NCBI GenBank assembly: GCA_011192155.1
Contig: DUEK01000049.1
Location: 1 to 43,321, forward strand
Source of the DNA: Thermoflexia bacterium
GTDB taxonomy: Bacteria > Chloroflexota > Anaerolineae > B4-G1
DNA: 43,321 nucleotides
Reading direction: 5' to 3'
Of this stretch, positions 7,685 through 16,382 are shown one piece after another (position 1 is the stretch's first letter; the number at the start of each line of letters is the position of its first letter). The notes under the pieces were generated by a model. It was not told the origin of the DNA, did no database searches, and worked only from the letters and a program-made list of their open reading frames with translations. The position numbers were made by a program, and so were the translations under genes.

Positions 7685-9271
7685 TTGATCCAGCGAAAGA
7701 CTCAGAACCCAGACTATTGGGGCGATGAGTTTGTGATTACGCCCGACGATTTACAATACCTGAGCACGCTACTAGTCGAAGATGAGTTACCGCGTTCGGC
7801 AGCGGAATTAGGTCGTGTGTTGATTTTGTATCGCTGCCAACAGGAAGAGATGCTCATAGAGCGTGCCATGTCCAAAGGCATCCCCTATCAGCCCAAGCGC
7901 AGCTACAAGGAGGGGGAGGAAGTGGTCTTCCCAGCGATGGACTATCGGGTGGGGAAAGTCGTGGGAACACGTCCTGGCCGCAACCCTGAATACGGCGCGT
8001 TTCAGGTCATCCAGGTAGAGTTTGAGACGGGCAAGAAGCGAGAGTTTGCCTCCGAATTGACGGCCGAACACCCCCTCAATCACGAGCCGCAAGCCAGTGT
8101 CGTGGAGGATGCCGACCTGCACTCGCCAGAGGAATTGGTCGAAATGTATGGCGCGCAGGTCGTGGAGAAGCTGGAGCAGGGACTTGAATCTGAGCCTGAC
8201 TTTACTCGACTGGCCGGCAAGTGGTTCCCCAAGGACTTGTTGGTGGAGATACACGTTGGTCACCTGAACCTAGCAGAAGCTGTCCTTGATATGGCGAGTG
8301 GAGGGCCTTTGCCAACAGAAGACCTGCTGGGCGATCTGGAACTGCCGGAGGAGATTACGCCTCAGCTACGCATCTTTTCGCTGAACTATGCCCTGCAGGA
8401 GGACGAGCGATTTGACGAAGTCGGACCGGCGGGTGAAGTGCTTTGGTTCCTCCGCCGGTTGGAACCAGCAGCGGTGCAATCCGCTCCCCTCTATTTGCAA
8501 TACGAGCCTCTGGAGTACGACCCTGCGTTGCTGACCAGCGAGATGCAGGCATTGGAGCAGCAACTGGATGACGAGTGGTCGGACATAGATGGTGCTGACA
8601 AAGCGCCCGGCCCGATAATGGTCGTGTTGACCTATCCCCACTGGAAATCCGGCACGCTGCCTCTTTCGAAGCAGCTAGCGTGCTTGTTCCCGACTGGCCG
8701 CACGCGTCGTATTCGTTTCACGTTTGTCGATGGCGATACGGGCGAGGAGATGCCGGGCTGGGTCGTGCGTGAACGTCGCTACGTCTGTGGCCTGGAGGAA
8801 TGGTACGAGAAGCACGACGTACTCGTAGGGACTTGTCTCGAATTGGAGCGTGGTGAAAAGCCAGGAACGGTCATAGTCCGGCCACGCAGCCGCCGCCCCA
8901 GGCGAGAGTGGGTACGCGTTGCGTTACCGATCGGGGGACGGCTCACTTTTGAGACGCGTAAGCAACTCATTGCCTGTGATTACGATGAATTGATGATCGT
9001 GGTGGAGGAAAATCCCCAGGCGGTGGAAGAAATATGGAGTAGCGTGCGCGAGCAGGGGCTTCCGTTGAGCCACTTGATTTCCGAGATATTTCCAGAATTG
9101 GCCAAGCTGAGCCCTCAAGGGACTGTCCATGCTGCTGCGCTCTACAGTGCGGTTAACGTCATAACGCGCACCCCCCCGGGGCCATTGCTGGCTGAACTGG
9201 TCGTTGGCGATACCTACGCTCCGGTGGGCGATAATTACTGGGTCTTGCGCACAACATCCGATGGGTTTTAG
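7685..9271 (+). CDS. Conserved protein of unknown function, 528 residues
   Basis: Start TTG 7685 with AGGAG nine bases upstream; no ATG or GTG fits better. I do not recognise a named family. The N-terminal 60 residues look helical and may include a helix-turn-helix-like element (AAELGRVLILYRCQQEE). Next comes a beta-rich segment about a positively charged loop (YRVGKVVGTRPGRNPEYGAF). Residues 180-300 are acidic and helical, and residues 310-440 are beta-rich with basic stretches (RPRSRRPRREW). There is no signal peptide, membrane span or catalytic motif I can name. Composition suggests a cytoplasmic, possibly nucleic-acid-associated protein. The gene at 9278 follows within 6 bases. Confidence 0.8.
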   Translation: MIQRKTQNPDYWGDEFVITPDDLQYLSTLLVEDELPRSAAELGRVLILYRCQQEEMLIERAMSKGIPYQPKRSYKEGEEVVFPAMDYRVGKVVGTRPGRNPEYGAFQVIQVEFETGKKREFASELTAEHPLNHEPQASVVEDADLHSPEELVEMYGAQVVEKLEQGLESEPDFTRLAGKWFPKDLLVEIHVGHLNLAEAVLDMASGGPLPTEDLLGDLELPEEITPQLRIFSLNYALQEDERFDEVGPAGEVLWFLRRLEPAAVQSAPLYLQYEPLEYDPALLTSEMQALEQQLDDEWSDIDGADKAPGPIMVVLTYPHWKSGTLPLSKQLACLFPTGRTRRIRFTFVDGDTGEEMPGWVVRERRYVCGLEEWYEKHDVLVGTCLELERGEKPGTVIVRPRSRRPRREWVRVALPIGGRLTFETRKQLIACDYDELMIVVEENPQAVEEIWSSVREQGLPLSHLISEIFPELAKLSPQGTVHAAALYSAVNVITRTPPGPLLAELVVGDTYAPVGDNYWVLRTTSDGF

Positions 9272-9277
9272 ATTTCA

Positions 9278-9730
9278 ATGAGTAAAATGACTGTTCCTCC
9301 TTTGTTGCCAGCACTGGTCAAGCCCACGCTTGATACGCCATTTCACATTGATTATGATTGGTGGGAGCGGAAGCAACTGCACATCGGCGTGGAACTGCAA
9401 TCCCACCTCTGTCAGGAGCATCGGGCTGTTTTCGACAAGGAACACTTTGACCTGGAAAAAATAGACTGGGTGGATGAAAAGACAGGTCAGGTCAAACAAG
9501 TGATTGGCCTGCAACACGTGCTGCAAGTTCATTGCAGCAAGCAGCCCGACTATATCCACGAAGGCCTGTCGTTGGTAGATACAGTTTTTCGCATCTTTTT
9601 GGCTAATGGCAACACGCCCCTGACTTGCCGGGAGTTGAGCAGCATCGTTGGCGGCCTTCCAAAGAGGATACTACGTACGCTATCAGGAACGAGTGTCTAC
9701 AAGGGCATCCGACCTGCGCCACAAGATTGA
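9278..9730 (+). CDS. Conserved small protein, possible winged-helix C-terminus
   Basis: 150 residues, starting 6 bases after the previous stop, so it is expected to be cotranslated with it. Mid-sequence it carries HCSKQPDYI and then FLANGNTPLTCRELSSIVG, which reads like the first helices of a winged helix, ending LSGTSVYKGIRP. The N-terminus contains SHLCQEH and IDWVDEKTG. I do not know a named family. The tight pairing with the 528-residue gene suggests a joint role; that is inference. Bases 9731-9835 hold no recognisable gene. Confidence 0.72.
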   Translation: MSKMTVPPLLPALVKPTLDTPFHIDYDWWERKQLHIGVELQSHLCQEHRAVFDKEHFDLEKIDWVDEKTGQVKQVIGLQHVLQVHCSKQPDYIHEGLSLVDTVFRIFLANGNTPLTCRELSSIVGGLPKRILRTLSGTSVYKGIRPAPQD

Positions 9731-9835
9731 CCATCGCTTGTCCCACTATCCCTGATACTCGCGCCGCGACGACAGTCGCGGCGTTGTCATTTACCATCAC
9801 GTTTGCATCATCACGTCTGTTAAAGTGCGTGAGGC

Positions 9836-9864
9836 TTGACAGGGATGTTTCATTCGGTTAGAAT
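9836..9864 (+). promoter_or_regulatory. Promoter of tRNA-Arg(UCU)
   Basis: Consensus TTGACA (9836-9841), 17-bp spacer, TAGAAT (9859-9864). The predicted start of transcription is only a few bases before the tRNA at 9876. Confidence 0.8.
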
Positions 9865-9875
9865 ACCACCGTCGC

Positions 9876-9949
9876 GCCCCAGTAGCTCAACTGGATAGAG
9901 CACCGGACTTCTAATCCGACGGTTGCAGGTTCAAGTCCTGCCTGGGGTG
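9876..9949 (+). tRNA. tRNA-Arg (anticodon UCU)
   Basis: The cloverleaf can be drawn completely. Acceptor GCCCCAG/CTGGGGT with a G1-U72 wobble, D-stem GCTC/GAGC, anticodon stem CCGGA/TCCGA (outer pair mismatched) with loop CTTCTAA (anticodon at 9910-9912), T-arm GCAGG-TTCAAGT-CCTGC, discriminator G. The 3' CCA is not encoded. Confidence 0.95.
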
Positions 9950-10026
9950 CTTGACATATGGATTGTTGCAAGGAGGGCGATGGGCGAAAAGGGCGGGATG
10001 ACCGAGGTCATGCCCAGAATGCGACA

Positions 10027-11061
10027 ATGAGCGCACCCGTACTTGTTACCGGTGCAACCGGTTTCCTGGGGCACACGCTGTGCCCCTATCTTGTTGAGCG
10101 TGGGTATCGGTTGCGGGCGCTCGTGCGTACTTCCAGCGCTTGGGAATTCTTATCCCCTCTGGGAGTGGAGTTGGCCTGGGGTGATGTCTGTGACGCCGAG
10201 ACCGTCCGCGCGGCTGCTGAAGGCTGTCGGATGGTGGTACATGCCGCGGGCAAATTCCGCTTCTGGGGACAGCGCGAGGACTTTTTCGCCGTCAACCTGG
10301 ATGGGACACGCAATGTGCTGGAGGCGGCGCGACAGGCTGGCACCGAGCGATTTATCTTTATATCCACCATTGCTGTCATCGGCGCACCCCGCGCCCAAGT
10401 GACGATAGACGAGACCTATCCTCCTACCCCGTGGGACGCCTATCAGCGCAGCAAGCTGGAGGCCGAACGGCTGACCTTGCGCTATCATCAAGAGCATGGA
10501 TTGCCCGCTCTCGTACTTCGGCCCGGCGCGTTCTATGGGCCAGGCAGTCGCTACGCCTTCAATCGTTTGTTCTTCGGGGATCTGCTAAAGGGCCTGCCGG
10601 TACAGATACACGGCGGACGCCGCATCACTTTTCCCGTATACATCCGTGACGTGGCCCAGGGCATCGCCCTGTCGCTCGAGCGGGGGCGGCCAGGTGAGAT
10701 ATACGATATCTGCGGCCCCAGCATGAGCCATCGGGAGGTCAACAGCATAGTGGATGGATTGCTGGGCTACCGCACCCGACGACTTGACGCGCCTTCCTGG
10801 GCCATGCTGACCCTGGCGCGGGCGTGGACCTGGCTTTCACGCTACACCGGCCGCGAGCCTTACTACCCTCTCAACCTGGCCCTCTACGTCTTTTATGACT
10901 GGAGGATATCTAGCGAGAAGGCTCAGCGTGAGTTAGGATTTGTTCCCACCCCGTTCGAAGAAGGCGCGCGAGCGACGTTGGCGTGGTATCGGGAGATTGG
11001 CGTAGGGCCAACCAACTGGCTGACGAGGTTAGTGGCGTCCATAACCCGGAGGGAACTATGA
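10027..11061 (+). CDS. NAD-dependent epimerase/dehydratase (extended SDR)
   Basis: 344 residues from ATG 10027; an in-frame ATG at 9958 lies too near the tRNA and would add a non-family basic stretch. The N-terminus VLVTGATGFLGHTL is the Rossmann nucleotide motif (TGxxGFxG). The catalytic YQRSK (YxxxK) is near residue 138, preceded by an FISTIAV serine/threonine strand. Overall the sequence resembles the dihydroflavonol-4-reductase/HpnA group (LRPGAFYGPG, C-terminal YDWRISSEKAQRELGF). The sugar or steroid-like substrate cannot be read from sequence. The stop overlaps the start of the next gene (ATGA), so the two are translationally coupled. Confidence 0.88.
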   Translation: MSAPVLVTGATGFLGHTLCPYLVERGYRLRALVRTSSAWEFLSPLGVELAWGDVCDAETVRAAAEGCRMVVHAAGKFRFWGQREDFFAVNLDGTRNVLEAARQAGTERFIFISTIAVIGAPRAQVTIDETYPPTPWDAYQRSKLEAERLTLRYHQEHGLPALVLRPGAFYGPGSRYAFNRLFFGDLLKGLPVQIHGGRRITFPVYIRDVAQGIALSLERGRPGEIYDICGPSMSHREVNSIVDGLLGYRTRRLDAPSWAMLTLARAWTWLSRYTGREPYYPLNLALYVFYDWRISSEKAQRELGFVPTPFEEGARATLAWYREIGVGPTNWLTRLVASITRREL

Positions 11062-12731
11062 AGATCGTTAGCGTAAGCCAAATGCGCCTTATTGAGGCCG
11101 CTTCGGATGCGGCGGGCCACTCCTATGCGGCGATGATGGAGCAGGCCGGTCGAGCCGTGGCCGAGGCCATCACCGCGCGGCGAGATGTGCAGGATAAGCT
11201 AGCGCTCGTTTTGGTGGGGCCGGGCAATAACGGCGGCGATGGACTGGTGGCCGCGCGCTATCTGGCCGAGGCCGGTTCGCGTCCCGTATGTTACCTGCTC
11301 AAGCCCCGTGACCCCGCTCAAGACGAGAACTTTCGCCTAGTGCAAGAGCGGGGACTGATCATCGTGCTTGCTGATGAGGATGGAAACGAGGGTGAGAGAT
11401 GGCGCAAACTCCACCGCCTAGCGCGCGAGGCCGATGTGGTGGTAGACGCCCTGCTGGGCACCGGAGCGCGGCTTCCCTTGCGAGGCCCGTTGGCCGAGAC
11501 GCTGACTGTGGTTGGGCGGACGCTGGCGGCGCGCAAGAGAGACCCTCGCAGGCAGTTGACGTCGTTAGCCCACGCTTCCGCCCCTGCCGGGCGGGATTAT
11601 CCATTCAGTGTGGCCGTGGATGGCCCTAGCGGACTAGACTATGACGATGGTGCGTTGGACGCGGCTGCGCTCCCGGCCGATCTCACCGTGACCTTTGCCT
11701 ACCCCAAACCCGGTCACTTTCGCTTCCCCGGCGCTGGCTCCCTGGGCGAGTTGGTCGTCGCCGACATTGGCACCGACCCGGATCTGGCGACCGAAGTATC
11801 GCTGGAGGTCGTCACGCCAGAGATGGTGAGAGAATGGTTGCCGCTCCGCCCGCCAGACAGCCACAAGGGAACTTTTGGCAAAACGTTGATCGTGGCCGGA
11901 TCGGTCAACTATACCGGCGCGGCCTACCTCTCCGGCGCGGCGGCGACCCGGGCCGGGACCGGCCTGGCGACAATGGCGCTGCCGGCAGCTATCCACACTG
12001 CCGTCGCGGCTCGGCTAGCTGAGGCGACTTATCTCCTGCTGCCTCACGAACTGGGCGTCATTGCATCTAGCGCCGCCCGCGTGGTGGCCGAGAGAATAGA
12101 AGAATACGACGCCTTGCTTTTAGGGCCGGGCCTGGGATGCGAACGGGAAACCATAGCCTTTGTCGAGGCCCTGTTGGGCGGCGGAGGACGGAGACGTTTG
12201 GGTTTTGGGGGCGGCGAGGAGGACAAAGCTTTGCCATCTCCATTGCCTCCCCTGGTGGTGGACGCCGATGGATTGAACATCCTGGCCCAGATGGAGAATT
12301 GGCCGGAGCGGTTGCCGCCTGAAAGCGTCTTGACCCCACACCCCGGCGAGATGGCGCGGCTGATGAACTGCACCATCGGTGACGTGCAGGCCGACCGGGT
12401 GGCTGCGGCGCGGTCGCAATCCGCCGCCTGGGGCCAGGTGGTCGTGCTCAAGGGAGCGCACACCGTTGTCGCTGCGCCCGATGGTCGAATCGGAATCGAA
12501 CCTTTTGTCAATTCTGGGTTGGCTACAGCCGGGACAGGGGACGTTTTAGCGGGGACGATCGTAGCTCTACTGGCGCAGGAGTTGGGCGCGTTCGAGGCCG
12601 CTGCCGCTGGCGCTTACCTGCACGGATTGGCCGGAGAACTGGCGCGGGCAGAGTTGGGTGCGGCAGGGATGGTCGCTGGAGACGTGCTGGCCCGTTTGCC
12701 ACAGGCGTGGCGACACACAGTCGGCGCGTGA
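11058..12731 (+). CDS. nnr: Bifunctional NAD(P)H-hydrate epimerase / ADP- or ATP-dependent NAD(P)H-hydrate dehydratase
   Basis: 557 residues, the normal two-domain length. The N-terminal YjeF_N epimerase domain (about 1-220) has GPGNNGGDGLVAARYL and the metal-site segment AVDGPSGLDYD. The C-terminal ribokinase-like dehydratase (about 255-550) has HKGTFGKTLIVAGS, LLGPGLG, LTPHPGEMARL and the catalytic stretch ATAGTGDVLAGTI. Together these repair hydrated NADH and NADPH. ATG 11058 has GGAGGG upstream and overlaps the previous stop by four bases. The epimerase/dehydratase linker has a glycine-arginine rich insertion around residues 372-390. Confidence 0.95.
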   Translation: MKIVSVSQMRLIEAASDAAGHSYAAMMEQAGRAVAEAITARRDVQDKLALVLVGPGNNGGDGLVAARYLAEAGSRPVCYLLKPRDPAQDENFRLVQERGLIIVLADEDGNEGERWRKLHRLAREADVVVDALLGTGARLPLRGPLAETLTVVGRTLAARKRDPRRQLTSLAHASAPAGRDYPFSVAVDGPSGLDYDDGALDAAALPADLTVTFAYPKPGHFRFPGAGSLGELVVADIGTDPDLATEVSLEVVTPEMVREWLPLRPPDSHKGTFGKTLIVAGSVNYTGAAYLSGAAATRAGTGLATMALPAAIHTAVAARLAEATYLLLPHELGVIASSAARVVAERIEEYDALLLGPGLGCERETIAFVEALLGGGGRRRLGFGGGEEDKALPSPLPPLVVDADGLNILAQMENWPERLPPESVLTPHPGEMARLMNCTIGDVQADRVAAARSQSAAWGQVVVLKGAHTVVAAPDGRIGIEPFVNSGLATAGTGDVLAGTIVALLAQELGAFEAAAAGAYLHGLAGELARAELGAAGMVAGDVLARLPQAWRHTVGA

Positions 12732-12739
12732 TGCGATCA

Positions 12740-12997
12740 ACTGCTGCTAAGAAACAGCTTTTTTGGAAAAACCCCCAAACCCGCCCTCGCTGTTTCGTAA
12801 CTACCCAGCCACTGCTTACAGCTCCCGTCCCAGGGGCGCCTTGTGCGGAGGATGGCTACTCAGAATACAGTGCTCTCGCCCACACCGCCCTCGGGGACGA
12901 GGGCTGAGAGCCTGAAACGTTCAAATTTGCGCTGGTCTGGGTAGTTACGCTGTTTCTTGTAAAATGAAGAACGTCGTAGGGGTTTGGGGCGCTGACC
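12740..12997. repeat. Structured repeat (about 98 bp without its insertion), intergenic copy
   Basis: It runs from ACTGCTG (12740) to GGGGCGCTGACC (ending 12997) and is interrupted by the element at 12797-12948. It matches the segment 40547-40640 inside the flippase-like gene along its whole length. Arms AGAAACAGC and GCTGTTTCT pair, and CCCCAAACCC pairs with GGGTTTGGGG. Together with its insertion it fills most of 12732-13037; no gene is seen there. Confidence 0.82.
12797..12948. mobile_element. 152-bp MITE-like element inside the structured repeat
   Basis: Terminal inverted repeats GTAACTACCCAG (12797-12808) and CTGGGTAGTTAC (12937-12948). The target GCTGTTTC is present on both sides (12789-12796 and 12949-12956); counted as CGCTGTTTC the duplication is 9 bp with the last C shared with the element. 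The homologous copy at 40547-40640 lacks the element and has a single GCTGTTTC, so it shows the empty site. The element is non-coding. Confidence 0.87.
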
Positions 12998-13037
12998 ATC
13001 GGCCCACGGGGCCAATGGTCAGCTGACGGATAATATG

Positions 13038-13406
13038 CTATGCGGCCGCGGCGGGCTCGGGTTCCGCTTTCTTCTGGCCCTTGACAGAGGAGGTAGCGGC
13101 CTTTTTTGTCGCTTCGACCGCCTCTGCCAATTGCTTCTGACCTTCTTCCAAAACGACCTTGCTCTGGCGTTGGAGTTCCTCGGTGCGGCGCTTGATGTCG
13201 GCGGCCACTGCCTCGGCCTTGGCCCGAGCTTCGCCCAGAGTATCCTCGGCCTTGCTCTGCAACTCGACGCCCCTCTGCCGAATCTGCTCGCGGGTTTCCT
13301 CTCCTGATTGTGGAGCCAGGAGCAGGGCGGCCGCTGCGCCAACCAGCCCGCCTACCAGAAAACCTGCAAAGAAGGACCCAATCTCACTACCACTATTGTT
13401 GCTCAT
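13038..13406 (-). CDS. YtxH domain-containing protein
   Basis: 122 residues. One N-terminal membrane span (FFAGFLVGGLVGAAAALLLAP) is followed by the YtxH signature APQSGEETREQIRQ and a long Ala/Glu/Lys-rich helix that is probably a coiled coil, ending in an Ala/Glu/Pro tail. YtxH proteins are small stress-associated envelope proteins of unclear function. ATG 13406 has GGGAGGT at good spacing. It is the last gene of the cysteine desulfurase operon and lies 30 bases after the membrane-protein gene. Confidence 0.88.
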   Translation of the reverse strand: MSNNSGSEIGSFFAGFLVGGLVGAAAALLLAPQSGEETREQIRQRGVELQSKAEDTLGEARAKAEAVAADIKRRTEELQRQSKVVLEEGQKQLAEAVEATKKAATSSVKGQKKAEPEPAAAA

Positions 13407-13436
13407 TGACTTACCTCCCTCAATATACTAGTTGTT

Positions 13437-13994
13437 CTACTCTTCATTTTTGGGATCGCGTCCGCGACCACTTTCGCGCAATCCACCGATTTCGCGCGCG
13501 ATGCGCTGCAACCCGGACAAATAACCAGACCACTTTATCACCGGCGAGACGACGTTGTGGCTGACGAACTGGGTCGTCCCGCGCACGGTCGCCAGCGTCT
13601 CGTTGACCGCTTCCAACATCGGCTTGATCTCGTCCCGCAGCAACACGACCAGCGATTGTACTTGCAGCATCAGGATGATCAGCAACAGGCCGATGAGCAG
13701 CGTCTCGAACGCGACAAAGATGATGGCTGCATCTCGTAGCAACCCCACCACGATCGAGCCGGGGCTGGGGGGACCGCCGACTTGCGCGGCCTGATATGCG
13801 TCCATCGAAAGGAACACCAGCAATGCGATCAAGCTCAACAGCAACAGGCCGGCTACAACCAGGCCAGTGATCAACATCTTTCGCGCTCGTAGCTCTGCGG
13901 GCGATGGTTCAGCGGGCAGTTCAACGGTTGCTGATGGTTCCAATTTAGGCGACTCTTCTGCGGGCACGGAGGATTGAGCTTTCATAAAAGTCAT
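13437..13994 (-). CDS. Two-span membrane protein of unknown function
   Basis: 185 residues. About 40 acidic/proline-rich N-terminal residues, then two strong membrane spans (about 42-66 and 85-115), then an amphipathic helix with the motif MLEAVNETLATVRGTTQFVSHN split over about 20 residues, as seen in DUF948-like or YtxH-partner proteins. ATG 13994 shares a base with the mnmA stop (TAATG), indicating coupling; ATG 13985 is an alternative. Its position beside YtxH suggests a joint envelope role, which is inference. Confidence 0.75.
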   Translation of the reverse strand: MTFMKAQSSVPAEESPKLEPSATVELPAEPSPAELRARKMLITGLVVAGLLLLSLIALLVFLSMDAYQAAQVGGPPSPGSIVVGLLRDAAIIFVAFETLLIGLLLIILMLQVQSLVVLLRDEIKPMLEAVNETLATVRGTTQFVSHNVVSPVIKWSGYLSGLQRIAREIGGLRESGRGRDPKNEE

Positions 13995-15085
13995 TATAGC
14001 ATAGATTCTTGGGCTTTACAAATGGCCCCTCCACCTAGCACAATTTCGCCGTCGTATAACACCAGAAACTGGCCTGGCGTGACGTCTCGCTGAGGTGAGG
14101 TGAAGCGCACGCTCGCTCGTCCGTGCGGCAGCGGCGTCACTGTGACATCGGTAGACCGCGCCTGGTAGCGGATCTGGGCCTCGGCGCGGAAGGTCGCCGT
14201 GGGAGGCTCTCCATTGATATAGTGCATCCCTGTGACGATACACTCATCCCGCCCTAGCTCGCTCGCCGGCCCAATGATGAGGGCATTCTCGCCCGGCTCG
14301 ATTGCGAGCACATAGAGCGGCTCCGGCGCCGCGATTCCCAATCCCTTGCGCTGTCCGATGGTGTAGGCGGGCAACCCCCGGTGCTGACCCAGCACACGCC
14401 CGGAGGTATCGCGGATGGGGCCGGGACGGAACAGGTGCGGGGCGCGCTGGGCCAGAAAGCGGCGGTAGTCGCCGTCGGCCAGGAAGCAGACGTCCTGGCT
14501 CTCTGGCTGCTCCGCCACAGGCAGGCCGCGTTGGCGAGCGATCTGGCGCACTTTCTCTTTGGTCAGATCGCCCAGGGGAAAGAGAACGTGGGCCAGTTGC
14601 TTTTGATTTAGTATGTGCAGAAAGTAAGATTGATCCTTCTTGGGATCGCGTCCGCGAAAAAGCCGGTAGCGATCCCCGATCTGCTGTACGCGGGCATAGT
14701 GTCCTGTAGCCATAAACGGCGCGCCATGTGCCAGTATTTGATCCAAGAGAAAGCCAAAGCGGATGACTCGGTTGCAGGGGATGCAGGGGTTGGGCGTGCG
14801 CGCGGCTCCGTACTCGGCGACAAAGTAATCCACCACCTGAGCCTCAAAGTCGGCCCTGGCGTCAATGAGAGAGAAGGGGATATCGAGTTGGTCGGCGACC
14901 TGCCGGGCGCGGGCCACCGCTTCGGGCGTACAGCAGGCATTGACGCGAGCCTCGTCTGGCCCAGGCTCGGCCCACAGCCGCAGCATCGCGCTGCTGATCT
15001 TGTACCCCCGCTCTACCAGGAGCGCGGCGGCGACGCTGCTATCCACACCGCCGCTGAGGGCGACGACGACGTGCTCTTTGTTCAT
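13994..15085 (-). CDS. mnmA: tRNA-uridine 2-sulfurtransferase MnmA
   Basis: 363 residues from ATG 15085, which overlaps the upstream cysteine desulfurase stop (ATGA). The PP-loop SGGVDSS is at residues 11-17. The catalytic cysteines lie in NPCIPCN and SQDVCFLA, and YTIGQRKGLGI is the central-domain signature. MnmA adenylates U34 of Lys, Glu and Gln tRNAs and inserts sulfur delivered as persulfide. The neighbouring desulfurase is the probable donor, the same arrangement as yrvO-mnmA in Bacillus. All expected residues are present. Confidence 0.97.
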   Translation of the reverse strand: MNKEHVVVALSGGVDSSVAAALLVERGYKISSAMLRLWAEPGPDEARVNACCTPEAVARARQVADQLDIPFSLIDARADFEAQVVDYFVAEYGAARTPNPCIPCNRVIRFGFLLDQILAHGAPFMATGHYARVQQIGDRYRLFRGRDPKKDQSYFLHILNQKQLAHVLFPLGDLTKEKVRQIARQRGLPVAEQPESQDVCFLADGDYRRFLAQRAPHLFRPGPIRDTSGRVLGQHRGLPAYTIGQRKGLGIAAPEPLYVLAIEPGENALIIGPASELGRDECIVTGMHYINGEPPTATFRAEAQIRYQARSTDVTVTPLPHGRASVRFTSPQRDVTPGQFLVLYDGEIVLGGGAICKAQESML

Positions 15086-16263
15086 CTGCTGCACATTCGT
15101 CCGCGCGCCCGCAGCCGCTCGACGATGGGCGGCAACACCTCTAGCACGCGCGCCACGTCGCTCTCGTCGTTGGCGCGGCCCAGCGTGATGCGCAGGCTGC
15201 CGATGCCCCAGTCGCGCGGAATCCCCATCGCTGTTAGCACAAAGGATGGTTCCGCCTCTCCCTCGGCGCAAGCGGCGCCAGAACTGACCGCGATGCCTTC
15301 CAAGTCGAGGTCAAGCACCACCGACTCTCCCTCGACGCCACAAAAGGCAAAGCTGGCGTGGTGGGGCAAGCGGGTTGTGGGGTGGCCGGTCAGACGGCTC
15401 TCTGGGATGGCGTTCAGGATGCCTTTGATGAGTTGATCGCGCAGGCGACGCAGGCGGATTGTTTCGGCCACCCGCCCATCCTCTACCAATTGTAGTGCGG
15501 TCGCCAGCCCCACCGCCCCAGCGACGTTGGACGTACCAGGCCGTCGGCCGCGCTCGTGTCCACCGCCGGTGATGGCGGGTATGAGCGTGGTATTGCGCCG
15601 CACGTAGAGCAGGCCCACTCCCTTGGGGCCGTAGAACTTGTGGGCCGAAAGGGCCATCAGGTCCACGTTCATATTGTCCAGCTCCAGCGGAAGCCGTCCT
15701 GCGGCCTGCACCGCGTCGGTGTGGAAGAGTACGCCGCGCTCGCGGCAGATGCGCCCGATTTTGACCATCGGCTGCACCGTGCCGACCTCGTTGTTAGCCA
15801 TCATCACGCTCACCAGCACTGTGTCTGGGCGGATGGCGGCCGCCACGTCATCGGGGGCCACGCGCCCGCGCTCGTCCACTGGCACGCGCGTGATCTCGAA
15901 ATCAAACAGAGCGCGCAATTGGTCGGTCGTGTGCCCCACGGCGTGGTGCTCGATGGTGGTGGTGACGATATGGTTGCCGCGTCCACTCTGGCGGGCGGCC
16001 CATGCCGCGCCCCGCAGCGCCAGGTTGTCGGCCTCGGTGCCAGAAGCGGTAAAGACGATCTCGGAGGGGCGGCAGTTCAGCACATCGGCGACGGTTTGGC
16101 GCGCTTCTTCCAGCGCGCTGGCGGCGGCTTGACCGAACGTGTGGGCCGATTCGTTGTTGGCAAAGATTTCGTTCCAGTAGGGGGCCATCGCCTCGACCAC
16201 CCGTGGGTCTACGGGTGTGGTGGCAGAGTGGTCCAGGTAGATGTGGTGATTGGGTGTGTTCAT
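15082..16263 (-). CDS. Cysteine desulfurase (NifS/IscS family)
   Basis: 393 residues. The PLP fold-type I N-terminus reads YLDHSATTPVDP, the PLP lysine is in ALSAHKFYGPKGVG, and the active-site cysteine lies in VSSGAACAEGE, in the short-loop class I/II border form. It removes sulfur from cysteine for tRNA thiolation and Fe-S assembly. It is directly upstream of and overlapping mnmA; no iscU is present, so the main client here is probably MnmA. ATG 16263 follows AAAGGA, with an excellent promoter at 16294-16322. Confidence 0.95.
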   Translation of the reverse strand: MNTPNHHIYLDHSATTPVDPRVVEAMAPYWNEIFANNESAHTFGQAAASALEEARQTVADVLNCRPSEIVFTASGTEADNLALRGAAWAARQSGRGNHIVTTTIEHHAVGHTTDQLRALFDFEITRVPVDERGRVAPDDVAAAIRPDTVLVSVMMANNEVGTVQPMVKIGRICRERGVLFHTDAVQAAGRLPLELDNMNVDLMALSAHKFYGPKGVGLLYVRRNTTLIPAITGGGHERGRRPGTSNVAGAVGLATALQLVEDGRVAETIRLRRLRDQLIKGILNAIPESRLTGHPTTRLPHHASFAFCGVEGESVVLDLDLEGIAVSSGAACAEGEAEPSFVLTAMGIPRDWGIGSLRITLGRANDESDVARVLEVLPPIVERLRARGRMCSR

Positions 16264-16293
16264 AGGTTGTCCTTTGTTTGATGGTTGAGGGGT

Positions 16294-16322
16294 ATTGTAG
16301 CACGCGGTGGGGGAGGTGTCAA
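16294..16322 (-). promoter_or_regulatory. Promoter of the cysteine desulfurase-mnmA operon
   Basis: Consensus TTGACA (16322-16317), 17-bp spacer, TACAAT (16299-16294), about 30 bases before the start codon. Confidence 0.82.
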
Positions 16323-16382
16323 TGGATTGGGGAGGGTGGGGCTAAAAAGAAACCGCCGTGACAATTCTTCGGCGGTTCATAG

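Noticed and set aside
12707-12907. Open reading frame overlapping the end of the nnr gene and the repeat region
   Set aside because: It lies within the structured repeat and its MITE, has no ribosome site and no family resemblance.
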